Source of the DNA: Calothrix sp. CSU_2_0
GTDB lineage: Bacteria > Cyanobacteriota > Cyanobacteriia > Cyanobacteriales > Nostocaceae
Length of the DNA: 63,379 nucleotides
Direction of reading: 5' to 3'
NCBI GenBank assembly: GCA_012034595.1
Contig: JAAUPE010000018.1
Span: 1-63,379, forward strand
Each line of letters starts with the position of its first letter. Position 1 is the stretch's first letter. Made by a program: the position numbers and the translations under genes. The notes below the pieces were generated by a model. The model saw nothing but the letters and a program-made list of their open reading frames with translations. It searched no databases and was not told the DNA's origin. Below, piece by piece: positions 9,969 to 18,176 of this stretch.

Positions 9969-10155
9969 CTTAAATAAATATAGAATGTAAAATACAAAAT
10001 AGACATTAATCTGATATTTATTGGCGTTCTCGACGATTTAGTTCTTCACTTAGGGAATATTATTATTTTACACCAGTAAAATTAGGATAAAAGAAACACT
10101 TAATCCATCTTGCTTCCACACATTCCCCCCAAATTGTGTTTCTTTATCCATAACT

Positions 10156-10356
10156 TTAACCAACCTTCAACATATATTCTTCGCGTGACTCCTGCTTTAC
10201 TAAACCATTCATTGCCGCTTCTTGCAATGTCATAAAAGCATTTAAGTCTTCTTTGTCATACTTGGTTTTAAGCAGATTGCGTAGTTGTTTTTCCTCCGCA
10301 AGCGTTAAATAACCAGTTTTGAGAACCTGTTGAACCAAATCGCGAATTAGCACCAT
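10156..10356 (-). CDS. Small conserved cyanobacterial hypothetical protein (66 aa)
   Basis: A helical, charged 66-residue protein beginning VLIRDLVQQVLKTGYLTLAEE and containing AFMTLQEAAMNG. It resembles the small uncharacterised proteins widespread in Nostocales, but I cannot assign a function. I chose the ATG at 10356 over the GTG three codons upstream (10365). No membrane segment or cysteine motif is seen. It is monocistronic as far as can be judged. Confidence 0.7.
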   Translation of the reverse strand: MVLIRDLVQQVLKTGYLTLAEEKQLRNLLKTKYDKEDLNAFMTLQEAAMNGLVKQESREEYMLKVG

Positions 10357-10365
10357 AATCAACAC

Positions 10366-11056
10366 CCTGATTTATTCAGATAAGGCAATATAAACAGATA
10401 CATGGCTCTACCTTTTCTATTGATACAGAGTTTAGTTTTATGCATAGTGTTGCTTACTTTTACAAAACTTTACATATTTTTAACGTAAGTATTTTTAGAG
10501 TTCAGGTATTATTAAATACTTAAGGTTTTAGGATTCAGGATTAAATATATATGCAGATGATTGAACCGCCATAGACATCGAGTGACTTCTGTTGGCGATA
10601 GTCGTCCTGTAAGGGCTAAGTACGCCAAGGAAATAATCATGAAAAGAAAATAAAGAAATATAGGATTTTGATAAATAAAGAGATAGGATTAAAAATAGTA
10701 ATTCTATATACAAAAACTAATTAGTTCAGTAACTCTACATTGATTTTTGAGTGCAAGTTTTGTAAAGGAATATTGCTTTAAAAAGAAGACTTGAAGTCGC
10801 TATAAGTAAAGCATTGAGGTTGAGTGCAAAAATACTTAATGCCTAGCCTCAAAATATCCAGTACCTCCATCTAAAAAAGTCTTGTTCCCCTACCCCCACC
10901 AAGATTTGAAATATTTGTTAAATCGATATTTCCAGGTTTGAGTACATTATTAATAAATTTCAATAAATTCAATCGCCATTGCTAACTGTATGTGGTTTGA
11001 GGCTGCTGATATAAGCATAAAACTATCACATCGCTTGTATTATCCAGGCAAGACCA
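10366..11056. other. Intergenic region with a partial dispersed repeat
   Basis: 690 bases without a convincing gene. From about 10541 it contains TTAAATATATATGCAG followed by GTGACTTCTGTTGGCG, resembling the start of dispersed repeats at 28797 and 41449. A second short motif, AAGACTTGAAGTCG (about 10785), is itself a dyad and recurs near 5377. The last 100 bases should contain the nifP promoter, but I cannot point to a clear NtcA or DIF site. Confidence 0.55.
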
Positions 11057-11833
11057 ATGCAGCACTCTTCTTTGCATAACAAAAATTGGAGTCGAGACAA
11101 GAAGTACGAACAATCCAGTTTAACGCCAACGTTTTTAAAAAATCTACAAACTCTATTTTTTGGCGCTGTTTTTGAGTCAATTAGAAGTGATTTTCGCATC
11201 GTGTTTGAACGCGATCCGGCTGCACGTAGTTGGCTGGAAGTGTTGTTTTGCTATCCCGGATTACACGCGCTTTGGTTTCACCGTGTTGCCCATTGGTTAT
11301 ATCGTCGTCAGTTAGCTTTTATCCCCCGCTTAATTTCCCATTTGGGACGCTTTTTGACGGGTATTGAGATTCATCCGGGGGCACAAATTGGTAAAGGTGT
11401 ATTTATCGATCACGGCATGGGAGTTGTGATTGGGGAAACCGCAATAGTTGGAGACAACACCCTAATTTACCAAGGTGTAACTCTTGGTGGAACTGGCAAA
11501 CAAACAGGCAAACGTCACCCAACCATAGGTAAAAACGTCGTAGTAGGTGCTGGTGCTAAGGTTTTGGGGAATATTGAAGTGGGCGATCGCGTTCGGATTG
11601 GCGCTCATAGTGTGGTGCTGCACGATGTCCTTCCTGATAATACCGTTGTTGGGGTTCCCGGTCGCAATATTCCCCACAATCCCCAATGTAGCCTTTTACC
11701 GTTGGAACACGGTAAGTTACCCGATGTTGAAGGGGAAATGATTCGTTCTCTGCTTTTGCGAATTCAAAATTTAGAGCAGCAGGTACAAGCTTTTAGTAGT
11801 TATGCCAGCGAAAAAAGTCAGAACGAAAAATAA
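11057..11833 (+). CDS. nifP: Serine O-acetyltransferase of the nif block (NifP)
   Basis: It makes O-acetylserine from serine and acetyl-CoA, the precursor of cysteine and thus of sulphur for Fe-S clusters. The hexapeptide-repeat left-handed beta-helix is obvious: [20 protein letters not shown] (His and Asp active-site residues), [31 protein letters not shown], followed by VPGRNI. At 258 residues it is of the short NifP/CysE type. Position supports the nif-dedicated copy: it heads the same gene order (nifP, two small ORFs, nifV, nifZ, nifT) that I know from Anabaena (alr1404-asr1409 region). The C-terminus ends in a short helical, charged tail. A housekeeping cysE role cannot be excluded from sequence alone. 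Confidence 0.9.
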   Translation: MQHSSLHNKNWSRDKKYEQSSLTPTFLKNLQTLFFGAVFESIRSDFRIVFERDPAARSWLEVLFCYPGLHALWFHRVAHWLYRRQLAFIPRLISHLGRFLTGIEIHPGAQIGKGVFIDHGMGVVIGETAIVGDNTLIYQGVTLGGTGKQTGKRHPTIGKNVVVGAGAKVLGNIEVGDRVRIGAHSVVLHDVLPDNTVVGVPGRNIPHNPQCSLLPLEHGKLPDVEGEMIRSLLLRIQNLEQQVQAFSSYASEKSQNEK

Positions 11834-11855
11834 GTTGTGAATAAGGAAAATTAAG

Positions 11856-12101
11856 ATGTCAGCATCCGCAAATTCAGAGTCGTTAGATACTCAGGTTATA
11901 CATATTCCCTTTGCAGAGCGCTGGCAAATTTATCACCGTTTACAGGAGTTGATGATTCCTTGCTGGTGTCATGCGGATGGTTCGTTACGAGTACAAGTAA
12001 ATAGTATGCTAACGGCTATTTTAGTTCGCAGTACTTTAATGCAATTTTTCGCAAGTCGTAGAGAGTTAATTGATTGGCTAGAACAATGTTGGCAGCTTTA
12101 A
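11856..12101 (+). CDS. Small nif-block protein (asr1405-like, 81 aa)
   Basis: An 81-residue soluble protein starting 23 bases after nifP on the same strand, so probably co-transcribed. It contains FAERWQIYHRLQELMIPCWC, with a short Cys-Trp-Cys pair, and a C-terminal helical region ending LIDWLEQCWQL. In gene order it corresponds to the small conserved ORF after nifP in Anabaena. No function is established. The conserved Cys pair might bind metal or act in redox chemistry, but that is a guess. Confidence 0.78.
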   Translation: MSASANSESLDTQVIHIPFAERWQIYHRLQELMIPCWCHADGSLRVQVNSMLTAILVRSTLMQFFASRRELIDWLEQCWQL

Positions 12102-12125
12102 TTGCAGCTAAATTCAGGAGTTTAA

Positions 12126-12329
12126 TTGAGTATGATAATTTATGGTAGTGATACCAAATTAATCAATTTTTTACAAAGTGAAATTGAACTATCAACTGCT
12201 GATATAACCGTAGTTTTACGGCATCCAGAATTGAAAAATGCTCCTTTTCCAATGTTACTTTGGCAATACGGATTGGTAGATATTGAACAGTTAGGAAAGA
12301 TTTTTGACTGGTTGGAAGGGCAAGTATAA
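12126..12329 (+). CDS. DUF2949-type small nif-block protein
   Basis: A 65- to 67-residue protein resembling DUF2949 members, small cyanobacterial proteins of unknown role, with LINFLQSEIELSTADITVVLRHPE-like helices and a PMLLWQYGLVDIEQLGKIFDWL tail typical of that family (segments quoted partly). AGGAG at 12116-12120 lies 5 bases before a TTG (12126) and 11 bases before an ATG (12132), so either could be the start. It follows the 81-aa gene by 24 bases and precedes a 38-codon ORF, all before nifV. An adaptor-like role in nitrogenase assembly is only suggested by position. Confidence 0.75.
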   Translation: MSMIIYGSDTKLINFLQSEIELSTADITVVLRHPELKNAPFPMLLWQYGLVDIEQLGKIFDWLEGQV

Positions 12330-12413
12330 AGGCTATTATTATTTTTTGCAAATATCAGTAAAAACAATTGGTGCTATCGTCCTATTTTTATCGCTATTTT
12401 CAGGAGAAACATC

Positions 12414-12530
12414 ATGATTGCATTAGTTGCAGGTTTAAGTTTATTGGCTTTTTCTGGCGCAATAAATTCTTACATTAGCTACAGTTTATTCCGCGATAAT
12501 TCGGCAAATATTGCTAAAAATGATTCATGA
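12414..12530 (+). CDS. 38-aa single-span membrane microprotein in nif block
   Basis: ATG at 12414 follows AGGAG (12402-12406) at ideal 7-base spacing, and the ORF runs 38 codons to TGA at 12528-12530. The N-terminal half is one hydrophobic helix (IALVAGLSLLAFSGAIN) and the rest is short and polar (FRDNSANIAKNDS). It sits between the DUF2949-type gene and nifV on the same strand. The strong Shine-Dalgarno, clean start and hydrophobic helix argue for translation. I know of no described function. Confidence 0.55.
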   Translation: MIALVAGLSLLAFSGAINSYISYSLFRDNSANIAKNDS

Positions 12531-12605
12531 ATTATTCACTTTATGGTTGGATGGTATACAGATAATTTCTTGATACTGGGCAAAAGTTATATAAGGAAAT
12601 AAGAT

Positions 12606-12682
12606 TTATGAATTAGGAGTTAGGAATTAGAAGTTAGGAGTTAAGAGTTAGAAGTTAGGAGTTGAGAGTTAAGAGTTAGGAA
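12606..12682. repeat. STRR of TTAGGAGT/TTAGAAGT units
   Basis: Roughly ten degenerate copies of a heptamer (variants of GTTAGGA, GTTAAGA, GTTAGAA) between the 38-aa ORF and nifV. Confidence 0.8.
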
Positions 12683-12851
12683 AAATAATTTTGCTTTTAT
12701 TTAATAATTTAAAAGTGATTTTATTTACTAATCAAATACTTGCTTTCGATGCTAATGACTGATTACTCAATCCTGATTGCTGATTACTGAATCTTGATTA
12801 CTTATTTCTCACAACCACAAGTAGCAAAATTAGCAACTAAAAAAGCGAACT

Positions 12852-12888
12852 TTGCCACGAAGAAAACGGCAGTTTGTAACAGTGGCAA
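12852..12888. promoter_or_regulatory. Inverted repeat TTGCCAC...GTGGCAA upstream of nifV
   Basis: TTGCCAC (12852-12858) and GTGGCAA (12882-12888) are perfect inverted arms separated by 23 bases, ending 56 bases before the nifV start. It could be a leader hairpin or a regulator-binding dyad. No function is known to me. Confidence 0.4.
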
Positions 12889-12944
12889 GATTCGCGGCAA
12901 TCTAAAAAGGAGATAGAGAAAATTTCCTCAGGGGTATTTTTGAG

Positions 12945-14078
12945 ATGAACCAAATCCAAATTAATGACACGACTCTGCGTGACGGTGAACAAGCAGCTGG
13001 TGTTGCATTTAATCTACAAGAAAAAGTCGCGATCGCAATTTTTCTTGATGCAATTGGCGTTAGCGAACTCGAAGTTGGGATTCCAGCTATGGGGGAGGAA
13101 GAAACACGAGCAATTTCTGCCATATCCGATTCTGGTTTGTCTGCCAAACTACTAGGTTGGAACCGTGCAGTTATCTCCGACATTGAAGCCTCAATCGCTT
13201 GCGGAATCAAGCGCGTGCATATCTCTATACCCATTTCTGGGATTCAGATTGCTACCAAATTTCACGGACAATGGCGAGTAACTCTTACACAACTTCGAGA
13301 CAGTATCAACTTTGCCCTTGATAAAGGACTCTGGGTTTCCGTAGGTGGTGAAGATTCCTCTAGAGCTGATGAATGCTTTCTCCAGGATGTAGCATTATAT
13401 GCACAAGAATGGGGAGCATCCAGATTTCGCTTCTGCGATACGGTGGGAATACTCGATCCTTTCAGCACTTATACAAGAATCAAACTACTTGTCGCTGGGT
13501 TACAAATTCCGGTGGAGATGCACACGCACAATGACTTTGGCTTGGCTACAGCAAATGCACTCGCTGGCTTAAAAGCTGGAGCAACATCAGTAAATACTAC
13601 CGTTAACGGTTTGGGAGAACGTGCTGGAAATGCAGCGTTAGAAGAGGTTGTCATGTCGCTTAAACGCTTGCATGGTATAGATTTGGGCATCGATACAACC
13701 CGACTCTTGGAACTTTCTCGACTGGTTGCATCTGCTTCTGGTTGTAAGGTACCACCTTGGAAAGCAATCGTAGGTGAAAATACTTTTGCTCACGAGTCTG
13801 GTATTCACGCTCATGGTGTATTGCAAAATCCTAGCACTTACGAACCATTTGCACCGGAAGAGGTGGGATGGGAAAGACGTTTGGTAGTTGGCAAGCATTC
13901 CGGTAGACACTTACTGACAAGCTTGTTACAACAACATGGGATTGTCTTAAACCGTGATGAAAGTCAGTCTGTACTTGATGCAGTACGACGAGAATCGATT
14001 CAGAAGAAACGCAGCTTAAGCACGCAAGAACTATTGAATTTGGTACTTGAACAGAGGTATTCCCATGCAACAATCTGA
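12945..14078 (+). CDS. nifV: Homocitrate synthase NifV
   Basis: NifV condenses acetyl-CoA with 2-oxoglutarate to homocitrate, the organic ligand of the nitrogenase FeMo-cofactor. The 377-residue protein has the HMG-CoA-lyase-like TIM barrel: NDTTLRDGEQAAGVAF at the N-terminus (metal and substrate loop), MHTHNDFGLATANALAG (metal-binding His pair), NTTVNGLGERAGNAALEEV and HESGIHAHG near residue 290. Length and motifs fit NifV rather than 2-isopropylmalate synthase, which carries a regulatory C-terminal domain that is absent here. Its last codons overlap the nifZ start, so translation is probably coupled. Confidence 0.95.
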   Translation: MNQIQINDTTLRDGEQAAGVAFNLQEKVAIAIFLDAIGVSELEVGIPAMGEEETRAISAISDSGLSAKLLGWNRAVISDIEASIACGIKRVHISIPISGIQIATKFHGQWRVTLTQLRDSINFALDKGLWVSVGGEDSSRADECFLQDVALYAQEWGASRFRFCDTVGILDPFSTYTRIKLLVAGLQIPVEMHTHNDFGLATANALAGLKAGATSVNTTVNGLGERAGNAALEEVVMSLKRLHGIDLGIDTTRLLELSRLVASASGCKVPPWKAIVGENTFAHESGIHAHGVLQNPSTYEPFAPEEVGWERRLVVGKHSGRHLLTSLLQQHGIVLNRDESQSVLDAVRRESIQKKRSLSTQELLNLVLEQRYSHATI

Positions 14079-14352
14079 TGAAATTGAGCTATATTCACCT
14101 CCGGAATATGAGATTGGTGATAAGGTTCGTACTCGCAAACTTCTCAAAAATGACGGAACTTTTCCAGGGCAGGAAATTGGCACTGTTCTGGCAAAAAAGG
14201 GAGACATTGGCTATGTCGTTAGTATTGGTACATATCTCCAGAGTTCTTATATTTATGCGGTGCATTTTTTACAAACAGGTTTTATAGTTGGTTGCAAGAA
14301 AAAAGAGCTTGAGCTAATTGAGAAGAATCCCGATAAAGAGGAAGATAAATGA
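14065..14352 (+). CDS. nifZ: Nitrogenase maturation protein NifZ
   Basis: NifZ assists P-cluster formation in the MoFe protein. The protein opens with PPEYEIGDKVRTRKLLKNDG and contains GTVLAKKGDIGYVVSIGTYL and IYAVHF, the compact SH3-like fold typical of NifZ. I chose ATG 14065, giving 95 residues, rather than the upstream in-frame TTG at 14047. It overlaps the nifV stop by 14 bases and the nifT start by 4 bases, a tightly coupled nifVZT operon. Confidence 0.92.
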   Translation: MQQSDEIELYSPPEYEIGDKVRTRKLLKNDGTFPGQEIGTVLAKKGDIGYVVSIGTYLQSSYIYAVHFLQTGFIVGCKKKELELIEKNPDKEEDK

Positions 14353-14552
14353 AGGTCATGTTACGTCAGGATTCTAATGGCAAGCTTACAGTTTATGTTC
14401 CTAAAAAGGACTTAGAGGAGGAAGTTGTTAAGCAAGTAGACTCGGATGCTGGTAAGGTTTTTACTTTGGCGAATGGATGGGAATTAGAATTTTCTAATTT
14501 ACCTGAGCCTTTAAAGTTGCCCCAAACTTATGAAGCTAGAAGACTTGCTTAA
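14349..14552 (+). CDS. nifT: NifT/FixU family protein
   Basis: A 67-residue NifT with the family features: an N-terminal VMLRQDSNGKLTVYVPKKDLEE strand-rich segment (quoted partly), then FTLANGWELEF and a C-terminal LPQTYEARRL. NifT is conserved in nif operons, but its exact function is unclear. ATGA overlap with nifZ indicates coupled translation. It is the last gene of the nifVZT unit; a repeat-rich spacer follows. Confidence 0.92.
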   Translation: MKVMLRQDSNGKLTVYVPKKDLEEEVVKQVDSDAGKVFTLANGWELEFSNLPEPLKLPQTYEARRLA

Positions 14553-14559
14553 TGTAGTT

Positions 14560-14738
14560 TATTAATGGTTAATAGTTAATGGTTAGTAGGTAGTAGTTAA
14601 GCTGAAGTGGTTCATAGTTAATAATTAGTAGTTAATTGCTAATCATTAATAGATAACTATTATTTTCAATCAAGAACTAATAGCCAATAACTAATATCCA
14701 GCAACCAATAACTAATAACCAATAATTAAATAACTAAT
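14560..14738. repeat. Degenerate STRR, both orientations
   Basis: Units of TTAATGG/TTAGTAG read on the + strand (about 14565-14660), then the complementary type CTAATAACCAATAA (about 14680-14735). The two halves could pair into a long imperfect hairpin after nifT, perhaps separating nifT from the ferredoxin-like gene. Confidence 0.75.
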
Positions 14739-14745
14739 AACTTTT

Positions 14746-15387
14746 ATGGGTGATAAATATCTGAAATTATCGGAATTTGACCTGGAAGGTGAGTTTCTTG
14801 GTTTTGCAGGTAATCATCCGCAAAAATTCAAGTATCTACAACTCGCATTGGCAAAATGTAATGCGATCGCAGCACTCACTACTGGAAATCTGAAAATCAA
14901 GCTTCCTAAGGAATTACGGAAGGTTCTCGGTTTAACCTTGGTTCCAGGTCATCATATTCGTGTAATTGGTTACAGCAAGTTACATCTCCGTAATGGCAAT
15001 ATCAAGCTCAAAGCTCATGATATCAAGCTTTTAGATGTATGCTCTATACATAAATCACCACTGCAAAAACCCATACTTGAAGTCACGGAAACCCGTTCCC
15101 AGTCAGAATGTGCCAAAAAAGCCAAAATTTTGGTTTGTCAGGGTTCAGGTTGCCGCAAACGGGGTGCAAAACAATTATTATCAAATATCGAAAAGTCTCT
15201 CTGTAATGGTAAAGCATCAAAAAAAGTGATTCGCGAGCTGCGTCAACAAGTCACAATTCAAACCACTGGCTGTCTGAAAAAATGCTCCAAAGCACCCCAC
15301 TGCATCGTGCAGCTAGGCAAAAAGAAATACAGCCAAGTCAAACCAAGTGCGATCGCATCTTTAGTAGAAGACCATTTTAACCATTAG
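14746..15387 (+). CDS. Thioredoxin-like [2Fe-2S] ferredoxin domain protein
   Basis: 213 residues in two parts. The N-terminal half (about 1-100) is a basic beta-rich domain with LVPGHHIRVIGYSKLHLRNG. The C-terminal half carries four cysteines in the thioredoxin-like [2Fe-2S] pattern: LVCQGSGCRKRGAK and TTGCLKKCSKAPHC (C-x4-C ... C-x3-C). This resembles the subunit-type ferredoxin fold of NuoE and bidirectional hydrogenase, as a stand-alone protein. It is a probable electron carrier. Placement directly after the nif block suggests, but does not prove, a link to nitrogen fixation. Confidence 0.82.
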   Translation: MGDKYLKLSEFDLEGEFLGFAGNHPQKFKYLQLALAKCNAIAALTTGNLKIKLPKELRKVLGLTLVPGHHIRVIGYSKLHLRNGNIKLKAHDIKLLDVCSIHKSPLQKPILEVTETRSQSECAKKAKILVCQGSGCRKRGAKQLLSNIEKSLCNGKASKKVIRELRQQVTIQTTGCLKKCSKAPHCIVQLGKKKYSQVKPSAIASLVEDHFNH

Positions 15388-15500
15388 GAATAAACGGCTG
15401 TTTGCCCTGATTTATATGCTGTTTGCTCTTGCGTATAGTACAATAGTTCTAGTAAACGGTGAAGTCGTCTACAAGTCAAAACACATTTTGTTATTTTTAG

Positions 15501-15524
15501 TGCTTCTGGGTTAACCCAGGAGCA
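15501..15524. terminator. Hairpin downstream of the [2Fe-2S] protein gene
   Basis: TGCTTCTGGGTT and AACCCAGGAGCA form a 12-bp stem with one G-T pair and essentially no loop beyond the central TTAA, followed by TTATTTATTTG. It is plausible as a terminator of the upstream gene. Confidence 0.5.
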
Positions 15525-15537
15525 TTATTTATTTGTT

Positions 15538-15643
15538 ATACCAATTCAAGAAATAATTGCAACACATAGACAATCTGTAAGGGTTTAGCAATGCGCTTTA
15601 CGCTTACAAATCTATTTGTCGCAGGCTTTTTTCAAATTGGTAT
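15538..15643. mobile_element. MITE-like element with ATACCAATT ends
   Basis: A 106-base segment bounded by ATACCAATT and AATTGGTAT, with the identity extending imperfectly inward (CAAGAAA versus TTTTTTCA). It has no coding capacity. It is consistent with the small non-autonomous inverted-repeat elements of Nostocales genomes. Confidence 0.55.
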
Positions 15644-15656
15644 TATTACTAAATTC

Positions 15657-15680
15657 ATCCGGAAAATCAATCCGGAAAAT
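15657..15680 (+). promoter_or_regulatory. Duplicated ATCCGGAAAAT upstream of the polysaccharide cluster
   Basis: ATCCGGAAAAT occurs twice (15657-15667 and 15670-15680), 13 bases apart, about 230 bases before wzc. TCCGGA is the core of the DIF motif near -35 of some differentiation-linked promoters in Anabaena. Whether it acts so here is inference. Confidence 0.35.
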
Positions 15681-15907
15681 TTTGATAAAATCTTGAAAAA
15701 ATACATCAAAATTGAATATTATTTTGCTGATTAAAGTTTACCTAACTTTCTCAAACTCTTTGCTAATTAATTAATATTATTCCGTAAAAATGCTCAGGGA
15801 TTACTAGCCTGACCACAGTTAGCTTTAGAGAGAGAAAAATAAGCTTTACTACTTGTCACAACTCAATCAACTAATAGAACACATTTTTTTAATTACCATA
15901 TACTTTC

Positions 15908-18088
15908 ATGGAATCAAGAGAAACTATCGATTTAGATTTTCATAAGTTGTGGTGCATCTTCGAGCGTCGTTGGTTGCCAGCCACAGCTATTTTTAACTGT
16001 GTGGTACTAGCTTCTGTTGGTATAACTTTTTTTCAAAAAGCAGGTTTTCAATCTGAAGGAAAAATATTAATCAAAAAAAACAACCAAACTTCTGCTTTAA
16101 CTGGGTTAGCTGAAATCGGACAATTAGAAGGTTTAGATTTAAAAAGTAGTCCAATTAGCACCGAGATAGAAGTAATACGTTCCATCCCCTTATTAGAGAA
16201 AACGATTTCTTTACTCAACCTTAAAGATGAAAAAGGGGAATCAGTCAAAGCTGAAGAATTGGCTAAACAAATCAAGTTTAAAGCGATTCCTTCAACTGAT
16301 GTAATTCAAATTAACTATGAGGGGAATAATCCGAAAGAGGTTGGTGCAGTCGTTGAGCAATTGATGAAGTTATATATTGAGAACAATGTCATCTCTAATA
16401 AAACTGCTACTGTTGCTGCTGGTGATTTCATCGCTAAACAGTTACCAATAATAGAGGGCAAAGTTCGTCAATCGGAAATTATAATGCGTCGCTTTAAGGA
16501 GCGAAATCAAATTGTTGTATTGGATGAGGAATCAAAGACAGCAGTCGCAATTTTAAAGGAGTTAGAAGGTAAAATTTCTGATACACAAGCAGCGTTAGCG
16601 GATGCTAATACTCGTTCGATTAGTCTCCGGAATAAAATAGGTATGAGTTCTCAAGAAGCAACTCAAGTAGATTCTTTGAATCGCTCTACTGCCGTACAAA
16701 AGGTATTGGAGGAATTTCAGCAAGTAGAGAATCAATTAGCTGCCGAGCAAAGTCGTTTTTTACCAACTCATCCAACTATAAAAAACCTTCAAAACAAAAG
16801 AGATGCACTTAAAAATCTTTTGGATAAGCGTGTAGAAGATTCGGTGGGAAGTAGCAAAGTAGTTACAACCGAGAATTTGCAAACAGGTGTCATCAAACAA
16901 CAGTTGAGTTTAGATTTAGTCAAATCAGAAGTAGAAAGTTCTGCCTTAATTAGTCGTTTACAAGAATTGTCAGCAACTCAAATTGCTTACAAAAATAGGC
17001 TCAATGTTTTACCAAGGTTAGAGCAAGAACAGCGCGAGCTACAACGACGATTAGAAGCTTCTCAATCTACTTACCAAACTCTGTTAAAAAAACTCCAAGA
17101 AGTGCGAGTAGCAGAAAATCAAACAACTGGAAATGCTCGGATTATTCAAGGTGCTTTTGTATCTTCCAAGCCAATGTCTAGCCAAAAAATAATAATTTTA
17201 GCTCTGGGTAGCTTGTTAGGAATATTGCTGGCAACAGGAACAATTGTCATTTTGGAAGTTCGAGATAAATCGATTAAACGTCTCCAAGATGCTAAAGAAG
17301 TATTTGGATTTACCTTATTGGGTGTAATTCCTGCCATTACCAAAAAATCTCTTGCGAAGAGTCAAGATTCAGAGTGGGGAATACCGCAACTTATTGTTAA
17401 AGATACTCCACGTTTGCCTGCTGCCCAAGCGTATCAAATGTTGCAAGCAAACTTAAAGTTTATCAGTTCAGATAAACCACCGTCAGTGATTGTAGTGACT
17501 AGTTCCGTTCCCCAAGAAGGTAAAAGTACAATTTCTGCAAACTTAGCCACTTCAATGGCTCAATTAGGAAAGCGAGTACTCTTGGTAGATGCAGACATGC
17601 ATCATTCCTCGCAGCATCATATTTGGAGTTTGATGAATACGGCAGGTTTAAGTGATGTCCTCGTTGGGCAAGCTGAATTTAATACCACTGTCAATGAGGT
17701 AATGACTAATTTGAATGTATTGAGTGCGGGTGCTATTCCTCCGAATCCATTGGCATTGCTTGATTCTAAGCGTATGGCAGCATTAATCGAGCAATTTGCA
17801 GCAACTTATGATTGTGTCATCATTGATGCTCCACCTGTGACATTAGGTGCAGATGCATTGACATTAGGACAAATGGCAGATGGTGTATTATTAGTTGCTA
17901 GACCTGGAGTAGTTAGCTTTAATAGCGCGAATGCTGCGAAAGAATCATTAATGCGATCGCAACAAAATGTTTTAGGGATAGTAGTTAATGGTATTGCGGT
18001 AGAAAATGAGGTTGATAGTTATTTTTATTATTCTCAGGAATACTCTGAGCAACGAGTTTCCCGTCCAAAAATAGGGATTCGGGAATAG
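15908..18088 (+). CDS. Wzc-type polysaccharide co-polymerase/tyrosine autokinase
   Basis: The protein controls chain length and export of Wzy-made polysaccharide. It has the standard architecture: a membrane segment near residues 25-45, a Wzz domain with a long coiled-coil periplasmic part, a second membrane helix around 427-449 (IIILALGSLLGILLATGTIV), and a cytoplasmic BY-kinase. The kinase shows Walker A (SSVPQEGKST, about 530), the A' motif LLVDADMH and Walker B VIIDAPPV (about 637). A tyrosine-rich tail (SYFYYSQEY) is the autophosphorylation site type. At 726 residues, length is normal. It opens the + strand cluster and is followed 88 bases later by the flippase. Confidence 0.93.
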   Translation: MESRETIDLDFHKLWCIFERRWLPATAIFNCVVLASVGITFFQKAGFQSEGKILIKKNNQTSALTGLAEIGQLEGLDLKSSPISTEIEVIRSIPLLEKTISLLNLKDEKGESVKAEELAKQIKFKAIPSTDVIQINYEGNNPKEVGAVVEQLMKLYIENNVISNKTATVAAGDFIAKQLPIIEGKVRQSEIIMRRFKERNQIVVLDEESKTAVAILKELEGKISDTQAALADANTRSISLRNKIGMSSQEATQVDSLNRSTAVQKVLEEFQQVENQLAAEQSRFLPTHPTIKNLQNKRDALKNLLDKRVEDSVGSSKVVTTENLQTGVIKQQLSLDLVKSEVESSALISRLQELSATQIAYKNRLNVLPRLEQEQRELQRRLEASQSTYQTLLKKLQEVRVAENQTTGNARIIQGAFVSSKPMSSQKIIILALGSLLGILLATGTIVILEVRDKSIKRLQDAKEVFGFTLLGVIPAITKKSLAKSQDSEWGIPQLIVKDTPRLPAAQAYQMLQANLKFISSDKPPSVIVVTSSVPQEGKSTISANLATSMAQLGKRVLLVDADMHHSSQHHIWSLMNTAGLSDVLVGQAEFNTTVNEVMTNLNVLSAGAIPPNPLALLDSKRMAALIEQFAATYDCVIIDAPPVTLGADALTLGQMADGVLLVARPGVVSFNSANAAKESLMRSQQNVLGIVVNGIAVENEVDSYFYYSQEYSEQRVSRPKIGIRE

Positions 18089-18118
18089 GGAATAATCAAC
18101 CCTAGTTTTTAATAAAAA

Positions 18119-18141
18119 GAGACGTGATATATTTGCGTCTC
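18119..18141. repeat. GAGACG/CGTCTC inverted repeat
   Basis: GAGACG (18119-18124) and CGTCTC (18136-18141) lie in the wzc-wzx gap. They belong to the dispersed AGAGACG...CGTCTCT family seen at 31264, 8562 and 55106. Confidence 0.55.
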
Positions 18142-18176
18142 TACATACCGAATACATAAATTTTTACTACTTTATT

